A DNA stretch of 64,000 nucleotides from Marinomonas balearica (GCF_004362145.1 NZ_SNXC01000013.1:83327-147326), one strand, 5' to 3'. Positions 44,889 to 55,374 are shown, numbered from the stretch's first letter. Translations and numbers: made by a program. Notes: a model not told the origin generated them from the sequence alone.

Positions 44889-46121
44889 ATGAATAATGCA
44901 GTAAAGATTTACAAAATTATGAGAAACAACTTCCTTTTTTGCAGAGAGAATATTGTCGATTCGTTACTTAAGACAGAAGCTTATTATATAAAGCATTCTA
45001 CTCATAGTGATTCCTTCGATTTTTCTACTCAAAGTTCAGAAAAAAGTACATTAATCAGTACTCTTTTCTTTAGTAGCCTCGTTATAGATGCGCTACCGAA
45101 CCACCCGTTGTTCATACAAATCCCAACAAATGAACTGATCAGCCTTCCCCCGAGAAGCTCATTTAACGCAACAATTTTCATTCAAGAAAATGAATTAGGG
45201 AATACGGAAACCCTATCTCAAATCAAAAAGTTACGCATGGAAGGCTATGAATTCGGCATCATTAACCCAACCGAAGACACACCCGAAGATACGTTAAAAA
45301 ACTTTACGAGTGTCTGCTTCGAGCTAAGTAAAATCGGCATTAGCAAAGTACTTCAATACGTCGACTTACCAACTATAGCTCCAAAAACGATTTGGGTAAG
45401 CGATGTACACATAAAAACCCAAATAGACAAACTGATCGACACTCAAAAAATTCGCTTTTTTAGTGGGCCTTTCATGACTCAAGTTGAGCATATTAAAGGC
45501 CAGACTTATCCTGTCTACAAAGCCATTTTGGCAGAATTAGTTGAACGGCTGAATAATAGTCGCTCAACGATCAGATCCTTGGCTGAAACTATTGAGCGAG
45601 ACCCCAACCTAGCCTACAGAGTGATAAAGCTGACCAAGGCCGTCCCATATCATCGTCAATTCAATGTATCGAACGTTCAACGTGCGCTTGAAATCATTGG
45701 ATTGAGAGATTTGCTTAAATGGGTTACGCTCGCCATGTTTTCAAGTGTTGATGGTAAACCAGACTGCCTCATAAGCATGGCACTCAGTCGAGCATATTTC
45801 TGCGAATTGCTTTCTAAAGAACTGTTTCCTGCTCAGCAAGGCGCATTTCTAACTGGGTTATTTTCTTACCTGCCAGCCGTTTTCGACGAAGATATGCCAA
45901 CACTGCTCGAACAACTTCCTATAGACCCTCATATCAAGGACGCACTACTCAACAAGCGCGGTAATCTAGGTAGCGTCCTCAAAGTTGTATGTGACTATGA
46001 AGCCGGACGATGGGACAACTTACCGCTTAATCAACTTGAGCAACATGGTCTTAATACCGAAAGCCTCAGGACTATTTATCTAGAAAGCCTAAAACAGACA
46101 AAAGAACTTCAAATACTATGA
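44889..46121 (+). CDS. YuxH-like signalling protein with degenerate EAL and HDOD domains
   Basis: The 410-residue protein has an N-terminal half laid out like the EAL-like domain of YuxH proteins, but with no EAL, DDFG or other catalytic residues. The C-terminal half (about 205-400) is an HDOD domain: LAETIERDPNLAYRVIKLTK and QRALEIIGLRDLLKWVTLAMF are typical. Such proteins act in c-di-GMP-related regulation by protein contacts. The start may be the ATG at 44922 (MRNNFLFCRE), since the first 11 residues are not conserved. The stop overlaps tatD (ATGA). Confidence 0.82.
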   Translation: MNNAVKIYKIMRNNFLFCRENIVDSLLKTEAYYIKHSTHSDSFDFSTQSSEKSTLISTLFFSSLVIDALPNHPLFIQIPTNELISLPPRSSFNATIFIQENELGNTETLSQIKKLRMEGYEFGIINPTEDTPEDTLKNFTSVCFELSKIGISKVLQYVDLPTIAPKTIWVSDVHIKTQIDKLIDTQKIRFFSGPFMTQVEHIKGQTYPVYKAILAELVERLNNSRSTIRSLAETIERDPNLAYRVIKLTKAVPYHRQFNVSNVQRALEIIGLRDLLKWVTLAMFSSVDGKPDCLISMALSRAYFCELLSKELFPAQQGAFLTGLFSYLPAVFDEDMPTLLEQLPIDPHIKDALLNKRGNLGSVLKVVCDYEAGRWDNLPLNQLEQHGLNTESLRTIYLESLKQTKELQIL

Positions 46122-46885
46122 TAGACATTGGTGTAAATTTAAACCACCCGCAGTACATTGACGACCTCGACCAGTTTCAAACAGATCTAATAAGTCACAA
46201 CATTCAAGGAGCAATCTGCATTGCATCCGATCTCAATGAGACAAAACTGATCTCGCAAGTCACTAATAGCCATTCTAATCTATGGATGACAGCGGGCTGC
46301 CACCCACATCAAGCAAAAACGTGGAACCAAGATTCAGAAAAAGAACTGGAACCTTACCTTTCCCGTGCCATTGCTATTGGTGAAACGGGGTTGGACTATA
46401 ACCGTAACTTTTCGACTCCTGAGCAACAACGCGAAGCTTTTCAAGCGCAAATACATCTTGCCAATATACACAGCAAGCCTCTTTACTTGCATGAGCGTGA
46501 TGCTCACGAAGATATGGTAACTATCCTAAGAGGCTTAAAGTCAACCACCACACAAGGTGTTTTGCACTGCTTCACAGGGAATATATCTGAGCTTAAAACC
46601 TATCTAGACCTTGGTCTTTATATTGGAGTAACGGGCTGGTTACTTGACGAAAGAAGGGGCGAAGATCTGAAAGATGCCGTTAAATACATTCCCGATGATC
46701 GGTTACTGATTGAAACGGATGCCCCCTATTTAGTGCCAAGAAACATACGTCCACGCCCCAAAAAAAATCACCCTAAGTATTTGCCCTATATCGCTCAAGA
46801 GCTGGCTAACATTCGTTCAGTTGATATCGGTTTAATAAGCAAACTTACAACAGACAATACCAAGAAGCTTTTTGGCATTAGCTAA
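46118..46885 (+). CDS. tatD: TatD-family metal-dependent hydrolase
   Basis: TatD proteins are TIM-barrel nucleases acting on DNA 3' ends. The 255-residue protein starts MIDIGVNLNHPQY (the DxGxNL variant of the DxHxH site). It has GCHPHQAKTW, IGETGLDYNRN, LHERDAHEDM, LHCFTGN and LIETDAPYLVPR in the right order. The ATGA overlap with the HDOD gene suggests coupled translation. It could be a TatD paralogue such as YcfH or YjjV, but the GVNL start favours TatD itself. Confidence 0.92.
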   Translation: MIDIGVNLNHPQYIDDLDQFQTDLISHNIQGAICIASDLNETKLISQVTNSHSNLWMTAGCHPHQAKTWNQDSEKELEPYLSRAIAIGETGLDYNRNFSTPEQQREAFQAQIHLANIHSKPLYLHERDAHEDMVTILRGLKSTTTQGVLHCFTGNISELKTYLDLGLYIGVTGWLLDERRGEDLKDAVKYIPDDRLLIETDAPYLVPRNIRPRPKKNHPKYLPYIAQELANIRSVDIGLISKLTTDNTKKLFGIS

Positions 46886-46933
46886 AAACCGAAGATGCCA
46901 ACAAGTTCGCTCAATAAGACTTACACAGAGGTA

Positions 46934-46983
46934 CAATAACCCCCTCCTATTTACCGATTAGCGGATCGTAAAGGGGGTTATTG
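46934..46983. terminator. Inverted repeat between tatD and the TetR gene
   Basis: CAATAACCCCC (46934-46944) and GGGGGTTATTG (46973-46983) are an exact 11-bp inverted repeat with a 28-base spacer between two convergent genes. Probably a bidirectional transcription stop, although no long U tract follows. Confidence 0.55.
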
Positions 46984-47021
46984 AATTGCTGTTCGATATG
47001 TTGCGTCAATCGTACTCGATG

Positions 47022-47693
47022 TTAAACATAACCAATGGTTGTTTGACGAGCGTAATTAAGAATCGAAACAGGCAATGGAGCCAGTGGCGTTACCGGGCAA
47101 ATCTGATTACTGACAGTATCCAACTGATCCTCTGCGACTCCAACAGTCGATAGAATAAGTTTCGCGATAACAGCAATGTCTTTATCGTTTAACGTTAATC
47201 CATCTTCATAGGCTTTCTTAATAATTGGAAAAGCACCCTGCTCTAGAAAGGACGCTGCCAGCTTTACATTGTCCACTCTAAACACGTTGTCTTTGCTGCC
47301 TTCCAAGAGCATTGGGATAATCAAACTTTGCAAGCCGCCTTCTAATCTTTCATCAAACGCTGCACCTCTAAACAAATAATCAGCCCAAGAGGGTTTGCTC
47401 GATACAAGCGTTGCAAAGTATTTGAATAATATCGCAAGTTTTTCAATCGCGTTGGATTGGGTATTTACCAGAATCGAAATATCCTTAAAAAGCAATTCTG
47501 ACAGACATTGCCTTACGTCTTTTAGCGCTTCATCCTTACTGTCGTAATAGTTGTAAAATGTTCCTATCGAAACATCTGCGTCTTTAGCGATGTCCTGCAC
47601 TGTAACTTCTTGCCATTTGCTGCCTAATACCATTTTTTGGACTGCAGTGCGCAAACGGTTGTGCGTTAAAGTTCTTTTATTCGGTGATTTCAT
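47022..47693 (-). CDS. TetR/AcrR-family transcriptional regulator
   Basis: In this 223-residue protein an N-terminal helix-turn-helix (about residues 8-55; VTVQDIAKDADVSIGTFYNYYDSKDEAL) is followed by a variable ligand-binding helical domain. It lies 3 bp after the DISM-EAL gene, so it is co-transcribed with it. That is unusual for a TetR protein, which more often faces its target. The ligand is unknown. Confidence 0.92.
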   Translation of the reverse strand: MKSPNKRTLTHNRLRTAVQKMVLGSKWQEVTVQDIAKDADVSIGTFYNYYDSKDEALKDVRQCLSELLFKDISILVNTQSNAIEKLAILFKYFATLVSSKPSWADYLFRGAAFDERLEGGLQSLIIPMLLEGSKDNVFRVDNVKLAASFLEQGAFPIIKKAYEDGLTLNDKDIAVIAKLILSTVGVAEDQLDTVSNQICPVTPLAPLPVSILNYARQTTIGYV

Positions 47694-47696
47694 ATT

Positions 47697-50276
47697 TCAC
47701 TCAATAATAGATCCGTTATTATCGAAGGCGAAAGCCCATTCTATAAACTGCTCTTTTGACATTGGTCTTCCATAATAAAATCCCTGACAAATAGTGCACC
47801 CAATGGACTTAAGCTTGACTTCAATTAGTTTAGTTTCCACTCCTTCAGCAACGACGTCCATATTAAGTTCTTTCCCTAGGTTAACGGCTACTTTAACCAG
47901 ACTAAGGCTTCGCTCATTATGTTCGAAGTCTGCCAAGAATGACTTATCGATTTTAATCTCTGAAAAAGATAGTTCATGAAGGTAAGAAAGAGAAGAATAA
48001 CCTGTTCCAAAATCATCAAGTGCTACTTTCACGCCGAGCGCAGCAAGTTGAGCAAACGTGGTTTTACTTTGTGGAGAATCACCCAAAAAGGCGGTTTCAG
48101 TCACCTCTAGGGTAACGTTATGTTCTGGTACATTATATTCAACCAATATCCCTCCAATTCGGTGGGCTAGCCTTTCATCATCTAAATTTCTCGCTGACAA
48201 ATTTATTGCGATCTGAATTTGTTTATTAAAGTTCTGACTGTACTCCTCAACAAACACACACGCCTTACGAGTCACATAATCGGTGAGCGCTCCTATCAAG
48301 CTACTTTGCTCTACAAATGGGATAATAAGTTCAGGGGAGACCCAACCATATTCGTCATCGTTCCACCTCAATAACGCCTCTGCGCCACGAATTGAACCAT
48401 CGTCCGTGTTGATTTGAGGTTGAAACCAAACTTGCAATAAATCGTTCTCCAACGCTTTTTTGAACTTAATTAACAAGCGCCCGCTGTACTCGGGATCCAG
48501 CCCCATTTTATCGCTGTAGCGTAAGGAATTGATTCGTCGTTCTGAGGCTTCTTTTGATGCAACTTGTCCTCTTCTAATTAGGTTTTGAACGACATCTCCT
48601 GGTCGATGTCTGCATACTCCGATAGTTAAATCTACTTCTAAAGACAGACCATTCACCACAATGCTCTCGGAAAGTGTATGATGCATTTCCGTTATCAGCG
48701 TGTTTTCTATCATAGGATCTAGGGCAATTGATATTAGACATAAGTCGTGTGAGTCTAAAACAGCCACTTTTTTAAGTGTCCAATCCAAATCGATTGGAAC
48801 AAAGTTGCGACGATCTTGAGCATACCTCATCGCTCTAAAATGCAAGTGCTTAACCATTTCATCGGCGATCTGGTGACCAAAAGCCAAGACTTGATCGTAG
48901 TAGCCGTCAAAATGCACAATCATGGCAACTAATGAAGATTGCTCAGGTACAGATTGAATTATCCTTGGCCAATTATTGAAAAGTATGTCCTTTTTGGGTA
49001 AATCGGACAAAGGGTCATGGGTCGCCTGAAACACCAAATTCCGTTCAACTTTTGCACGCTCTTCTGAAGCCTTCAAACTCTTAATGGTTAACGCGAACTT
49101 TTCTTTATGCTCTTGATTGTAACGCTCAAATAAGGCGGCCAATAAGAAAAACACCTCAAGCACAGAGCTCATTGCCGCTGCATTGTTTAGGACTGGGTAA
49201 GGCGGCAAAACACCCAGAGTACTGAGCGTTGAAGTGAAAAGGCCCACCAGCATCACTAACCATCCGCACAAAAAATATTTAAGCGATGTATCAACATTTC
49301 TCGAACGTCGCATACTGTTAAACGTCAATATAACTGACAATAAACATGCGACTAATAAAAAACCAATACCGAGACGACTTAAAAAAGAATACGAATCAGG
49401 CATTACAGTCAGCATTAAGGCAGCGAGTGAAAGCCACTTAACACCCTTGCTAATTTTATATAGAAGCCCCCTTGAACTGTTTAAATAAGACTCAACAAAT
49501 GCCAGTTGAAAGAAAACACTTAGATAGATAAAAAACAGCGTTAAGAAGCCATTAATATTTGGATAATTCGGCCAGACCCATTGAAATAAAAAGCCAGACA
49601 GCTGAAGGTTTAATAGCGCAATGCAGGCCACGTATACACCGTAGAGAACAAAGCGTTTTTCCGTGGTAGTTACGCTAATAATAAGACTTGTAACTAACAT
49701 TAGTAACATATAACCGATATAACACCCTATCAGCAAATTGGCGTATTGAGCCCGTTTAATTTCGCCAAGTTTATCGGTAATAAAAAGAGGGATTTTCAAA
49801 GCCCCTTCGGAACTCACTCCGACCAATAATTCAGATTGTCTGTCGTCAGGAGAAAGTGGAAATAAGAATTTTTCAGAGGGAAAGTAACGAGAGGAAAATT
49901 TGCTTTTATCGCCGGTCTCCCAGACTTCAGAATGACCGTCAGAAAAGGTTCGAACTACCTTTACATGATCCAGTAATGCGTAGTCTAACAACAAATACTG
50001 ATCATTCTTCGCAATAGAGGGAAGTTCGAACTTCAACCATGCACTTCCACTTCGATAACCAAAGCTAAAACTATTATTATTGGACCGCTGCCAACTGGGT
50101 GTCGTAGGTTGATTAATATATTCAACAGATTCAGAATCAAAAGCGTATAGCGGATTTCCCGATACGTTTTCTACACTTTGAATTGAAGCATGTTGAAAGG
50201 AAGCGCTCCAACTCCAAATCAAAACAGCAAACAGCAACGTCGCCAAATAATATATAAGAGTCTTCGGTTTTAGCAT
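47697..50276 (-). CDS. Membrane 7TMR-DISM protein with degenerate GGDEF and EAL domains (putative c-di-GMP phosphodiesterase)
   Basis: In this 859-residue protein an N-terminal transmembrane helix (about 7-25) precedes a periplasmic DISMED2 jelly-roll (about 35-165). Seven helices of the 7TMR-DISM type follow (about 180-390), then a GGDEF-like domain (about 415-585) that lacks the GGDEF signature, and a C-terminal EAL domain. The EAL part keeps AEALLRW, NLSARNL, EVTETAF, DDFGTGYSSL and VVAEGVET, so it should hydrolyse c-di-GMP. The DISM part probably senses an extracellular carbohydrate-like or lipid signal. Confidence 0.92.
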   Translation of the reverse strand: MLKPKTLIYYLATLLFAVLIWSWSASFQHASIQSVENVSGNPLYAFDSESVEYINQPTTPSWQRSNNNSFSFGYRSGSAWLKFELPSIAKNDQYLLLDYALLDHVKVVRTFSDGHSEVWETGDKSKFSSRYFPSEKFLFPLSPDDRQSELLVGVSSEGALKIPLFITDKLGEIKRAQYANLLIGCYIGYMLLMLVTSLIISVTTTEKRFVLYGVYVACIALLNLQLSGFLFQWVWPNYPNINGFLTLFFIYLSVFFQLAFVESYLNSSRGLLYKISKGVKWLSLAALMLTVMPDSYSFLSRLGIGFLLVACLLSVILTFNSMRRSRNVDTSLKYFLCGWLVMLVGLFTSTLSTLGVLPPYPVLNNAAAMSSVLEVFFLLAALFERYNQEHKEKFALTIKSLKASEERAKVERNLVFQATHDPLSDLPKKDILFNNWPRIIQSVPEQSSLVAMIVHFDGYYDQVLAFGHQIADEMVKHLHFRAMRYAQDRRNFVPIDLDWTLKKVAVLDSHDLCLISIALDPMIENTLITEMHHTLSESIVVNGLSLEVDLTIGVCRHRPGDVVQNLIRRGQVASKEASERRINSLRYSDKMGLDPEYSGRLLIKFKKALENDLLQVWFQPQINTDDGSIRGAEALLRWNDDEYGWVSPELIIPFVEQSSLIGALTDYVTRKACVFVEEYSQNFNKQIQIAINLSARNLDDERLAHRIGGILVEYNVPEHNVTLEVTETAFLGDSPQSKTTFAQLAALGVKVALDDFGTGYSSLSYLHELSFSEIKIDKSFLADFEHNERSLSLVKVAVNLGKELNMDVVAEGVETKLIEVKLKSIGCTICQGFYYGRPMSKEQFIEWAFAFDNNGSIIE

Positions 50277-50521
50277 GATTTATCCATGACAATTTTTTTA
50301 GACACGAAAACAATTACATGAATTTAGCCTTTATCTCATATTCAAAAATTAGAGAGTCCATCAAATAATTAGAAAAAGTTACTCAAATGCAGCTGTTTTC
50401 GCCCTACATATTCCATAACTCAAATGTATCCCGTATTTGAGCTGTTGAATTCAAAATAAATATCGCATTCCATTTTAGCTAAGGCATTGATATCTAGAAA
50501 AAAGTGAATGCGATTTTAGTT

Positions 50522-52903
50522 TTATAGCAATTCTATTTGCTTCGTCAATATTTTTGTTACAGATAAACCAAAAAAAGGCAGTACACTGTCTGCAATTGGG
50601 GTTATTTGCTTTTCAATATAGTGATCGTAGTCGACATTTGAAATGGCGTCTCCACTCTCAAATGGCGTCACACCGGAATGCTGATAATAGAAACTAACAA
50701 ACTTCCGACCTTGGTTATATTCCAAAGGCTGGTTTAATTCCTCTCTTTTAGAGTCTATCATCATCGCCGCTCTAACATGCGGGGGAATCGTTTTCGAATA
50801 TTGAGAAATCGGCCGACTCAGCTGTTTGGTGTAAATTATTTCAGCATCTAACTTACCCGTAGTTAGATCACTAACAAAGGTCTGTATATATTCACGCGGA
50901 TCTTGATCGTGGAACACAAGCTCAAACAGCTCTTTTTGAAATCGTTTTGCCAGTGGTGTCCAATCACTCCTAGCGGCTTCAAGACCTTTAAACACCATCT
51001 CGCCGTTGGTAATACCTGCATACCGTTTTTTACTGCCTTCCTCTTGGCCCCGTATTGTTGGCATGTAGAAACGCGTGTACAAGGTCTCAAATTCAAGCTC
51101 CAGATACGATTCTAGGCCCGCAAACTCTTTGCACCAATCCTTTAAACCCTCGTTTATCAAACCGCAAAGCTCATTACCGCGCTCATGAACTTCCTCATCA
51201 GGACAAGAAAGCGTCACAAACAACGAATCTGTGTCGCCATATATAACCTTCGCCCCCTTTTCCTCCATCCATTTCTTGCTTCGGTTAAGCAGCTCATGCC
51301 CTCTCATCGTAATCGAGCTGGCCAATTCAGCATGATAAAAACGGCAGACATTTGAACCCAGCACGCCATAAAACGAATTCATAATGATTTTTATGGCATA
51401 ACTTAAAATTTCATTTCCATCACGTTTTGCATTCTCCCTTGCTTGAGCAAGCTCTGAAACCAATGCGGGTAAAATAGCGACCGAACGATCATAGCTGGCT
51501 CCTAAATAACCCGGAACTGGACAATCATCGTCAACGTGATCTTCCACACCTTCCTGATCAACATCAGAATTAACGTTGGATAGGTCCTTTCCTGCTAAAT
51601 GGCTAGCGACCGCTCGAGCCAAAGGATCAATGTAAAACGTTCGGATAATGCTGGGATACAGGCTTTTGAAGTCAAACACTAAGACATTTTTGTAAAGGCC
51701 GGGAACGGACGACATAACAAATCCGCCAGGGCTTGGTACAAAAGGCTCGTCTCGCCATGCAGGAGCAACCCAACCGGCTTTATGAAGTCGCGGCAGGTAC
51801 AAGTTCTCAAACGCTGCGACAGAGCCTCCTGTTTGCTCTAGCGGGATACCGGTTAAGTCAATTCTCGTCTTCTGAAGTTCGATGAGATCAAGTTTCTCAA
51901 ATATTCTTTTTACTAACTCACAGTCTTGTAAGTTATAGGCAACAAACTTATCCATCTCCTCAGAGTGAAGGCGCTCTATTTCTTGCCAGCGATCACCGCC
52001 ATGAATGAGCTTTCCATCGTCTAAAAGTGACTTGGATACCGAATTCAAACTGTATGAATCAAAATGGAAACCGCCCACTTTCAGCAAGGTAATGCCGTCG
52101 AGCACAACGCGACCCGGTATGGTTGCAAAGTACTTTCCTTTTCCTTCGACCGAGCGAATGCTCCATGCTTCGCCCAATGCTCCGAACGCGGGTTTTATGC
52201 CAAGCAATTTACACCGTTTATCCAAGAACAGAAGATCAAACCCAATCACATTCCACCCAATGATAATATCTGGATTGTGGCGTTTGAAAAACTTAATCAA
52301 TGCCAGAAGCAGACGCTGCTCATCAGGGAAGAAGTAAGTATTTGGGACATCTTGAACCGTATCGCTGACAACAAAAGCAATCTTGTTATTTTGCGAGACA
52401 ATACCCACAGAAAGAAGCTCATTTCGGCTTACAGAGGTTTCGATGTCCAGCGACCACACTTTCCAATCGGGCGTAAAGTCACCGGAAATCAATTTTGCCT
52501 CGGTAAACGTATTTCCATCTCGTTTGCCAATAAAACGCACCGCTCCACGGATGTTACGTTCCATTAAATAGCGGTCATGAGGTTTAACGTCTTCCTCGTA
52601 AACGAGGTATTCCCCTTTTTGGATAAACGCAATCATTTGCTGCTGCAACAACAGGCTTCGACTACGGACCATCAGGGTGGCATCATTATTGAAATCTCGT
52701 AGTCCACATTCTAGTACTTCAACGTCTCTAATCTCGTTAGGAAAATAATCAAGAGGCGCATTAGTAAAGAAAGAGCTGGACTGACGCTCCGGTATTACCC
52801 TAACGGTTTCCGATTCTGTTTTGATATAAAAAGTTATCTCTAAGCCACCTTGAACATCTTTGGAGTGGCGGCTCATTATGTAACCCGTTTGTTCTTCGAA
52901 CAT
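50522..52903 (-). CDS. polB: DNA polymerase II
   Basis: This B-family polymerase has 793 residues (E. coli Pol II 783). The 3'-5' exonuclease shows SLDIETS and IIGWNVIGFD. The polymerase shows DFKSLYPSIIRTF, KIIMNSFYGVLG and YGDTDSLFV, with the catalytic Asp residues present. Pol II restarts replication and bypasses some lesions accurately. The ATG at 52903 aligns best with the E. coli start (xxxxGYIMSRH). A GTG at 52912 is possible. No LexA box is visible at this start. It follows ybbP closely and may be in its operon. Confidence 0.95.
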   Translation of the reverse strand: MFEEQTGYIMSRHSKDVQGGLEITFYIKTESETVRVIPERQSSSFFTNAPLDYFPNEIRDVEVLECGLRDFNNDATLMVRSRSLLLQQQMIAFIQKGEYLVYEEDVKPHDRYLMERNIRGAVRFIGKRDGNTFTEAKLISGDFTPDWKVWSLDIETSVSRNELLSVGIVSQNNKIAFVVSDTVQDVPNTYFFPDEQRLLLALIKFFKRHNPDIIIGWNVIGFDLLFLDKRCKLLGIKPAFGALGEAWSIRSVEGKGKYFATIPGRVVLDGITLLKVGGFHFDSYSLNSVSKSLLDDGKLIHGGDRWQEIERLHSEEMDKFVAYNLQDCELVKRIFEKLDLIELQKTRIDLTGIPLEQTGGSVAAFENLYLPRLHKAGWVAPAWRDEPFVPSPGGFVMSSVPGLYKNVLVFDFKSLYPSIIRTFYIDPLARAVASHLAGKDLSNVNSDVDQEGVEDHVDDDCPVPGYLGASYDRSVAILPALVSELAQARENAKRDGNEILSYAIKIIMNSFYGVLGSNVCRFYHAELASSITMRGHELLNRSKKWMEEKGAKVIYGDTDSLFVTLSCPDEEVHERGNELCGLINEGLKDWCKEFAGLESYLELEFETLYTRFYMPTIRGQEEGSKKRYAGITNGEMVFKGLEAARSDWTPLAKRFQKELFELVFHDQDPREYIQTFVSDLTTGKLDAEIIYTKQLSRPISQYSKTIPPHVRAAMMIDSKREELNQPLEYNQGRKFVSFYYQHSGVTPFESGDAISNVDYDHYIEKQITPIADSVLPFFGLSVTKILTKQIELL

Positions 52904-52916
52904 GTCTTTCACTGTA

Positions 52917-55373
52917 TTAAAACGCCCGCAGTAATTTTATCGGCGGCACTTTTAACACAGCACGCGACGCAAATACACCTATAATCGTAACAATTATCGT
53001 ACCAACGACAGGACCTAACACCCAAATAAGCGGATGCAAGGTAACATCTTGTTTAAACAACACTATTTGCAACGCGATCAAACTGATTTCTGCGGTAAGA
53101 GAAGCGATACAACCGGCAAAAAAGCCAAGTGCACCAAACTCAACTAAAAGCGCTTGTCTGACGAGTTTTTTGTTCGCTCCCAATGTTCGTAAAATGGCAC
53201 CTTCTTCTAGTCGTTCGTCAAGTGTGACCCGTATACTCGCGACTAAGACCAGTGCGCCAGCGCTCAGAATAAAAAATAGAACCAACTGCAATGCATTAGA
53301 TAACTGATTCACAATAGCTTGAATTTGCTTTAGTAAATCCCCCACGTTTAGCATCGAAACAGTCGGATACTCAGCCATTCCTTTGTAAAAATTTGGCGCG
53401 GTCGCAGGTGTTAAGAAAACACTGCTTACAAAGTTTGCCGAAAACTGAGATAACGCGGCCTTAGGAAGTATTATGTAGAAATTGGGCTGCATACTACTCC
53501 AATCCACTTCTCGTATCGACGTAATCGGGTAAGTCTGCTGAATTCCACCAATATCAAGTGTCAATTCATCTCCCAAAGTCACGTTGACTTCTTTTGCAAC
53601 TTGCGACTCGATAGAAATACCCTCTGAGCTAAAGACCCCTGAAAGGATGTGACTTCCAGCCCCTGTATCATCAGCCCATGTAAGGTTAATTTCTCTCTCG
53701 ACTAAGTCTGGCTCATCTGCTCGACGCGGATAAATTTCCTTAACCCCAATACCCTTTATTTCAATAACTCGACCACGCACCATGGGATACCAATTCGAAA
53801 TTGGAATATCGTACTTATTCGCTAAAGACGAAATCCCTTCCACCTGATCATCAAGAACGTTAAAGAGGTAATGGTTTGGCGTATTTTCCGGCAATTGCTT
53901 TTGCCAATCACTTATTAGATTCGCTTGAATACCGTAAAGAATCAGACCCAACATGAGAATCACGGTAAATACCAACAACTGAAAAAGGTTACTTAATAAT
54001 CGACGATAGAGAGAAGCAAGACCGATTTGCCAACCTGTAGTTGCACCTTGTGTTCTTGCACGCCCAAATCGAAATAGCAAATATCCAAGTCCACTGATGA
54101 CAACAGCAATTATTGCAATGCTTAAAAACATTATTGACGGTAATGCAAAACCGCCCGTATAAATAAACATAAGCAAATACATGCCAACTAGACCTGCGAC
54201 GTAAATAAACAACGCATTTCCCTGAAAAGGAGCCGATGGATTAAGGACAGACAAAGGCGTAACTTGAATCAACCGAGCCATCAAAGGGACACAAAACGCA
54301 ACTAAAGACACAAAGCCTGTCGCAACACCAAGCCACAGTTTCTGAATATCCGGCGATGGCAGCTCAACAGCCATGAGATCTTGCAGTAACAACCCAATCA
54401 CAAATTGGATTAAAAAGCCCAACAGCAACCCAATAACCGCGCCGATCAAAAACAAAATTGTTAGCTGATACAAGGTCAAACGAGTTAACCTCTTCGGCGT
54501 AGCACCCATTGTTTTCATCACGGCGAACTGGATAAGGTGGCGTTTTACATACCGAGACGAAGCAAGCGCCATCGCCACTCCTGACAAAGCAACCGCGAGT
54601 GTTCCCGCTAACAATAGGAAAGACTCAGCTCGTGAAATGGTTTCCCCTACTCGCTCGCCTCTCTGCTTCGGCGTTCGTAATCTAATACCGTCTGTTAATT
54701 TAGGTGTAATCCATTCGTCATAATCCAATAGATTCTGTTGCTCACCAGATAAAAGAAGATGGTAACGAACCCTTGATCCTGGAATGATGACTTCCGTCTT
54801 AGCGAGATCATCCAAGTTTATGATTGCTCTAGGAGCAATGGAAAATACAGACCCAGTACTTCCAGGATCCCTAACGAGATATTGTGTTACCGTAAAGGTT
54901 GCTTCACCGACATCGACTTCAGCTCCCAGTGTGACATCAAGTAAACTTGCCAACCGTGAAGACAGCCAAATTTCTCCGGATTTTGGTCCAGCATTGGTCT
55001 TCACACCGGTCCCAAATAACTCAGTGTCTGCCAAATAGGAATCACGTAGTGGGTACGCCGCACTGACAGCGCTTATTTGTCCCAGCTGAAGGCCAGCGTC
55101 CGAAAAAAGCATCGATGAAAATGAAACTCGATTCGCTGTATTTAACTTTTGATCAAGCGCTTGCTCTTGCCAGAGTGGCACAATAGGTTCATCGCTACTG
55201 ATCACCCTATCCGCAGCTAACAAATTTGCCGCGCCAATCTCAAAGGATTTTTGCAGCCGATCAACAAACAACCCAATGCCTGTCACAGTACCAACAGAGA
55301 GAACTAAAGCGATGACTAAGGTCATAACGTCACCACTTTTAAACTCTCGTTTTAACATTTTCCATGCAAGCAT
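52917..55373 (-). CDS. ybbP: ABC transporter permease, YbbP-type FtsX family
   Basis: The 818-residue permease has an N-terminal transmembrane helix (about 15-37) and a large periplasmic domain. Two FtsX domains (about 255-385 and 690-815) and extra central helices (about 390-495) are present. It resembles E. coli YbbP and MacB-type mechanotransmission permeases that act on lipids or lipoproteins from the periplasmic side. It partners with the ATPase encoded 1 bp upstream. The tesA/ybbA-ybbP neighbourhood is the same as in E. coli. Confidence 0.9.
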   Translation of the reverse strand: MLAWKMLKREFKSGDVMTLVIALVLSVGTVTGIGLFVDRLQKSFEIGAANLLAADRVISSDEPIVPLWQEQALDQKLNTANRVSFSSMLFSDAGLQLGQISAVSAAYPLRDSYLADTELFGTGVKTNAGPKSGEIWLSSRLASLLDVTLGAEVDVGEATFTVTQYLVRDPGSTGSVFSIAPRAIINLDDLAKTEVIIPGSRVRYHLLLSGEQQNLLDYDEWITPKLTDGIRLRTPKQRGERVGETISRAESFLLLAGTLAVALSGVAMALASSRYVKRHLIQFAVMKTMGATPKRLTRLTLYQLTILFLIGAVIGLLLGFLIQFVIGLLLQDLMAVELPSPDIQKLWLGVATGFVSLVAFCVPLMARLIQVTPLSVLNPSAPFQGNALFIYVAGLVGMYLLMFIYTGGFALPSIMFLSIAIIAVVISGLGYLLFRFGRARTQGATTGWQIGLASLYRRLLSNLFQLLVFTVILMLGLILYGIQANLISDWQKQLPENTPNHYLFNVLDDQVEGISSLANKYDIPISNWYPMVRGRVIEIKGIGVKEIYPRRADEPDLVEREINLTWADDTGAGSHILSGVFSSEGISIESQVAKEVNVTLGDELTLDIGGIQQTYPITSIREVDWSSMQPNFYIILPKAALSQFSANFVSSVFLTPATAPNFYKGMAEYPTVSMLNVGDLLKQIQAIVNQLSNALQLVLFFILSAGALVLVASIRVTLDERLEEGAILRTLGANKKLVRQALLVEFGALGFFAGCIASLTAEISLIALQIVLFKQDVTLHPLIWVLGPVVGTIIVTIIGVFASRAVLKVPPIKLLRAF

Positions 55374-55374
55374 A

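Noticed and set aside
46886-47021. A small RNA gene between tatD and the TetR gene.
   Set aside because: Only an inverted repeat fitting a transcription stop is seen; no promoter-like sequence supports an RNA gene.
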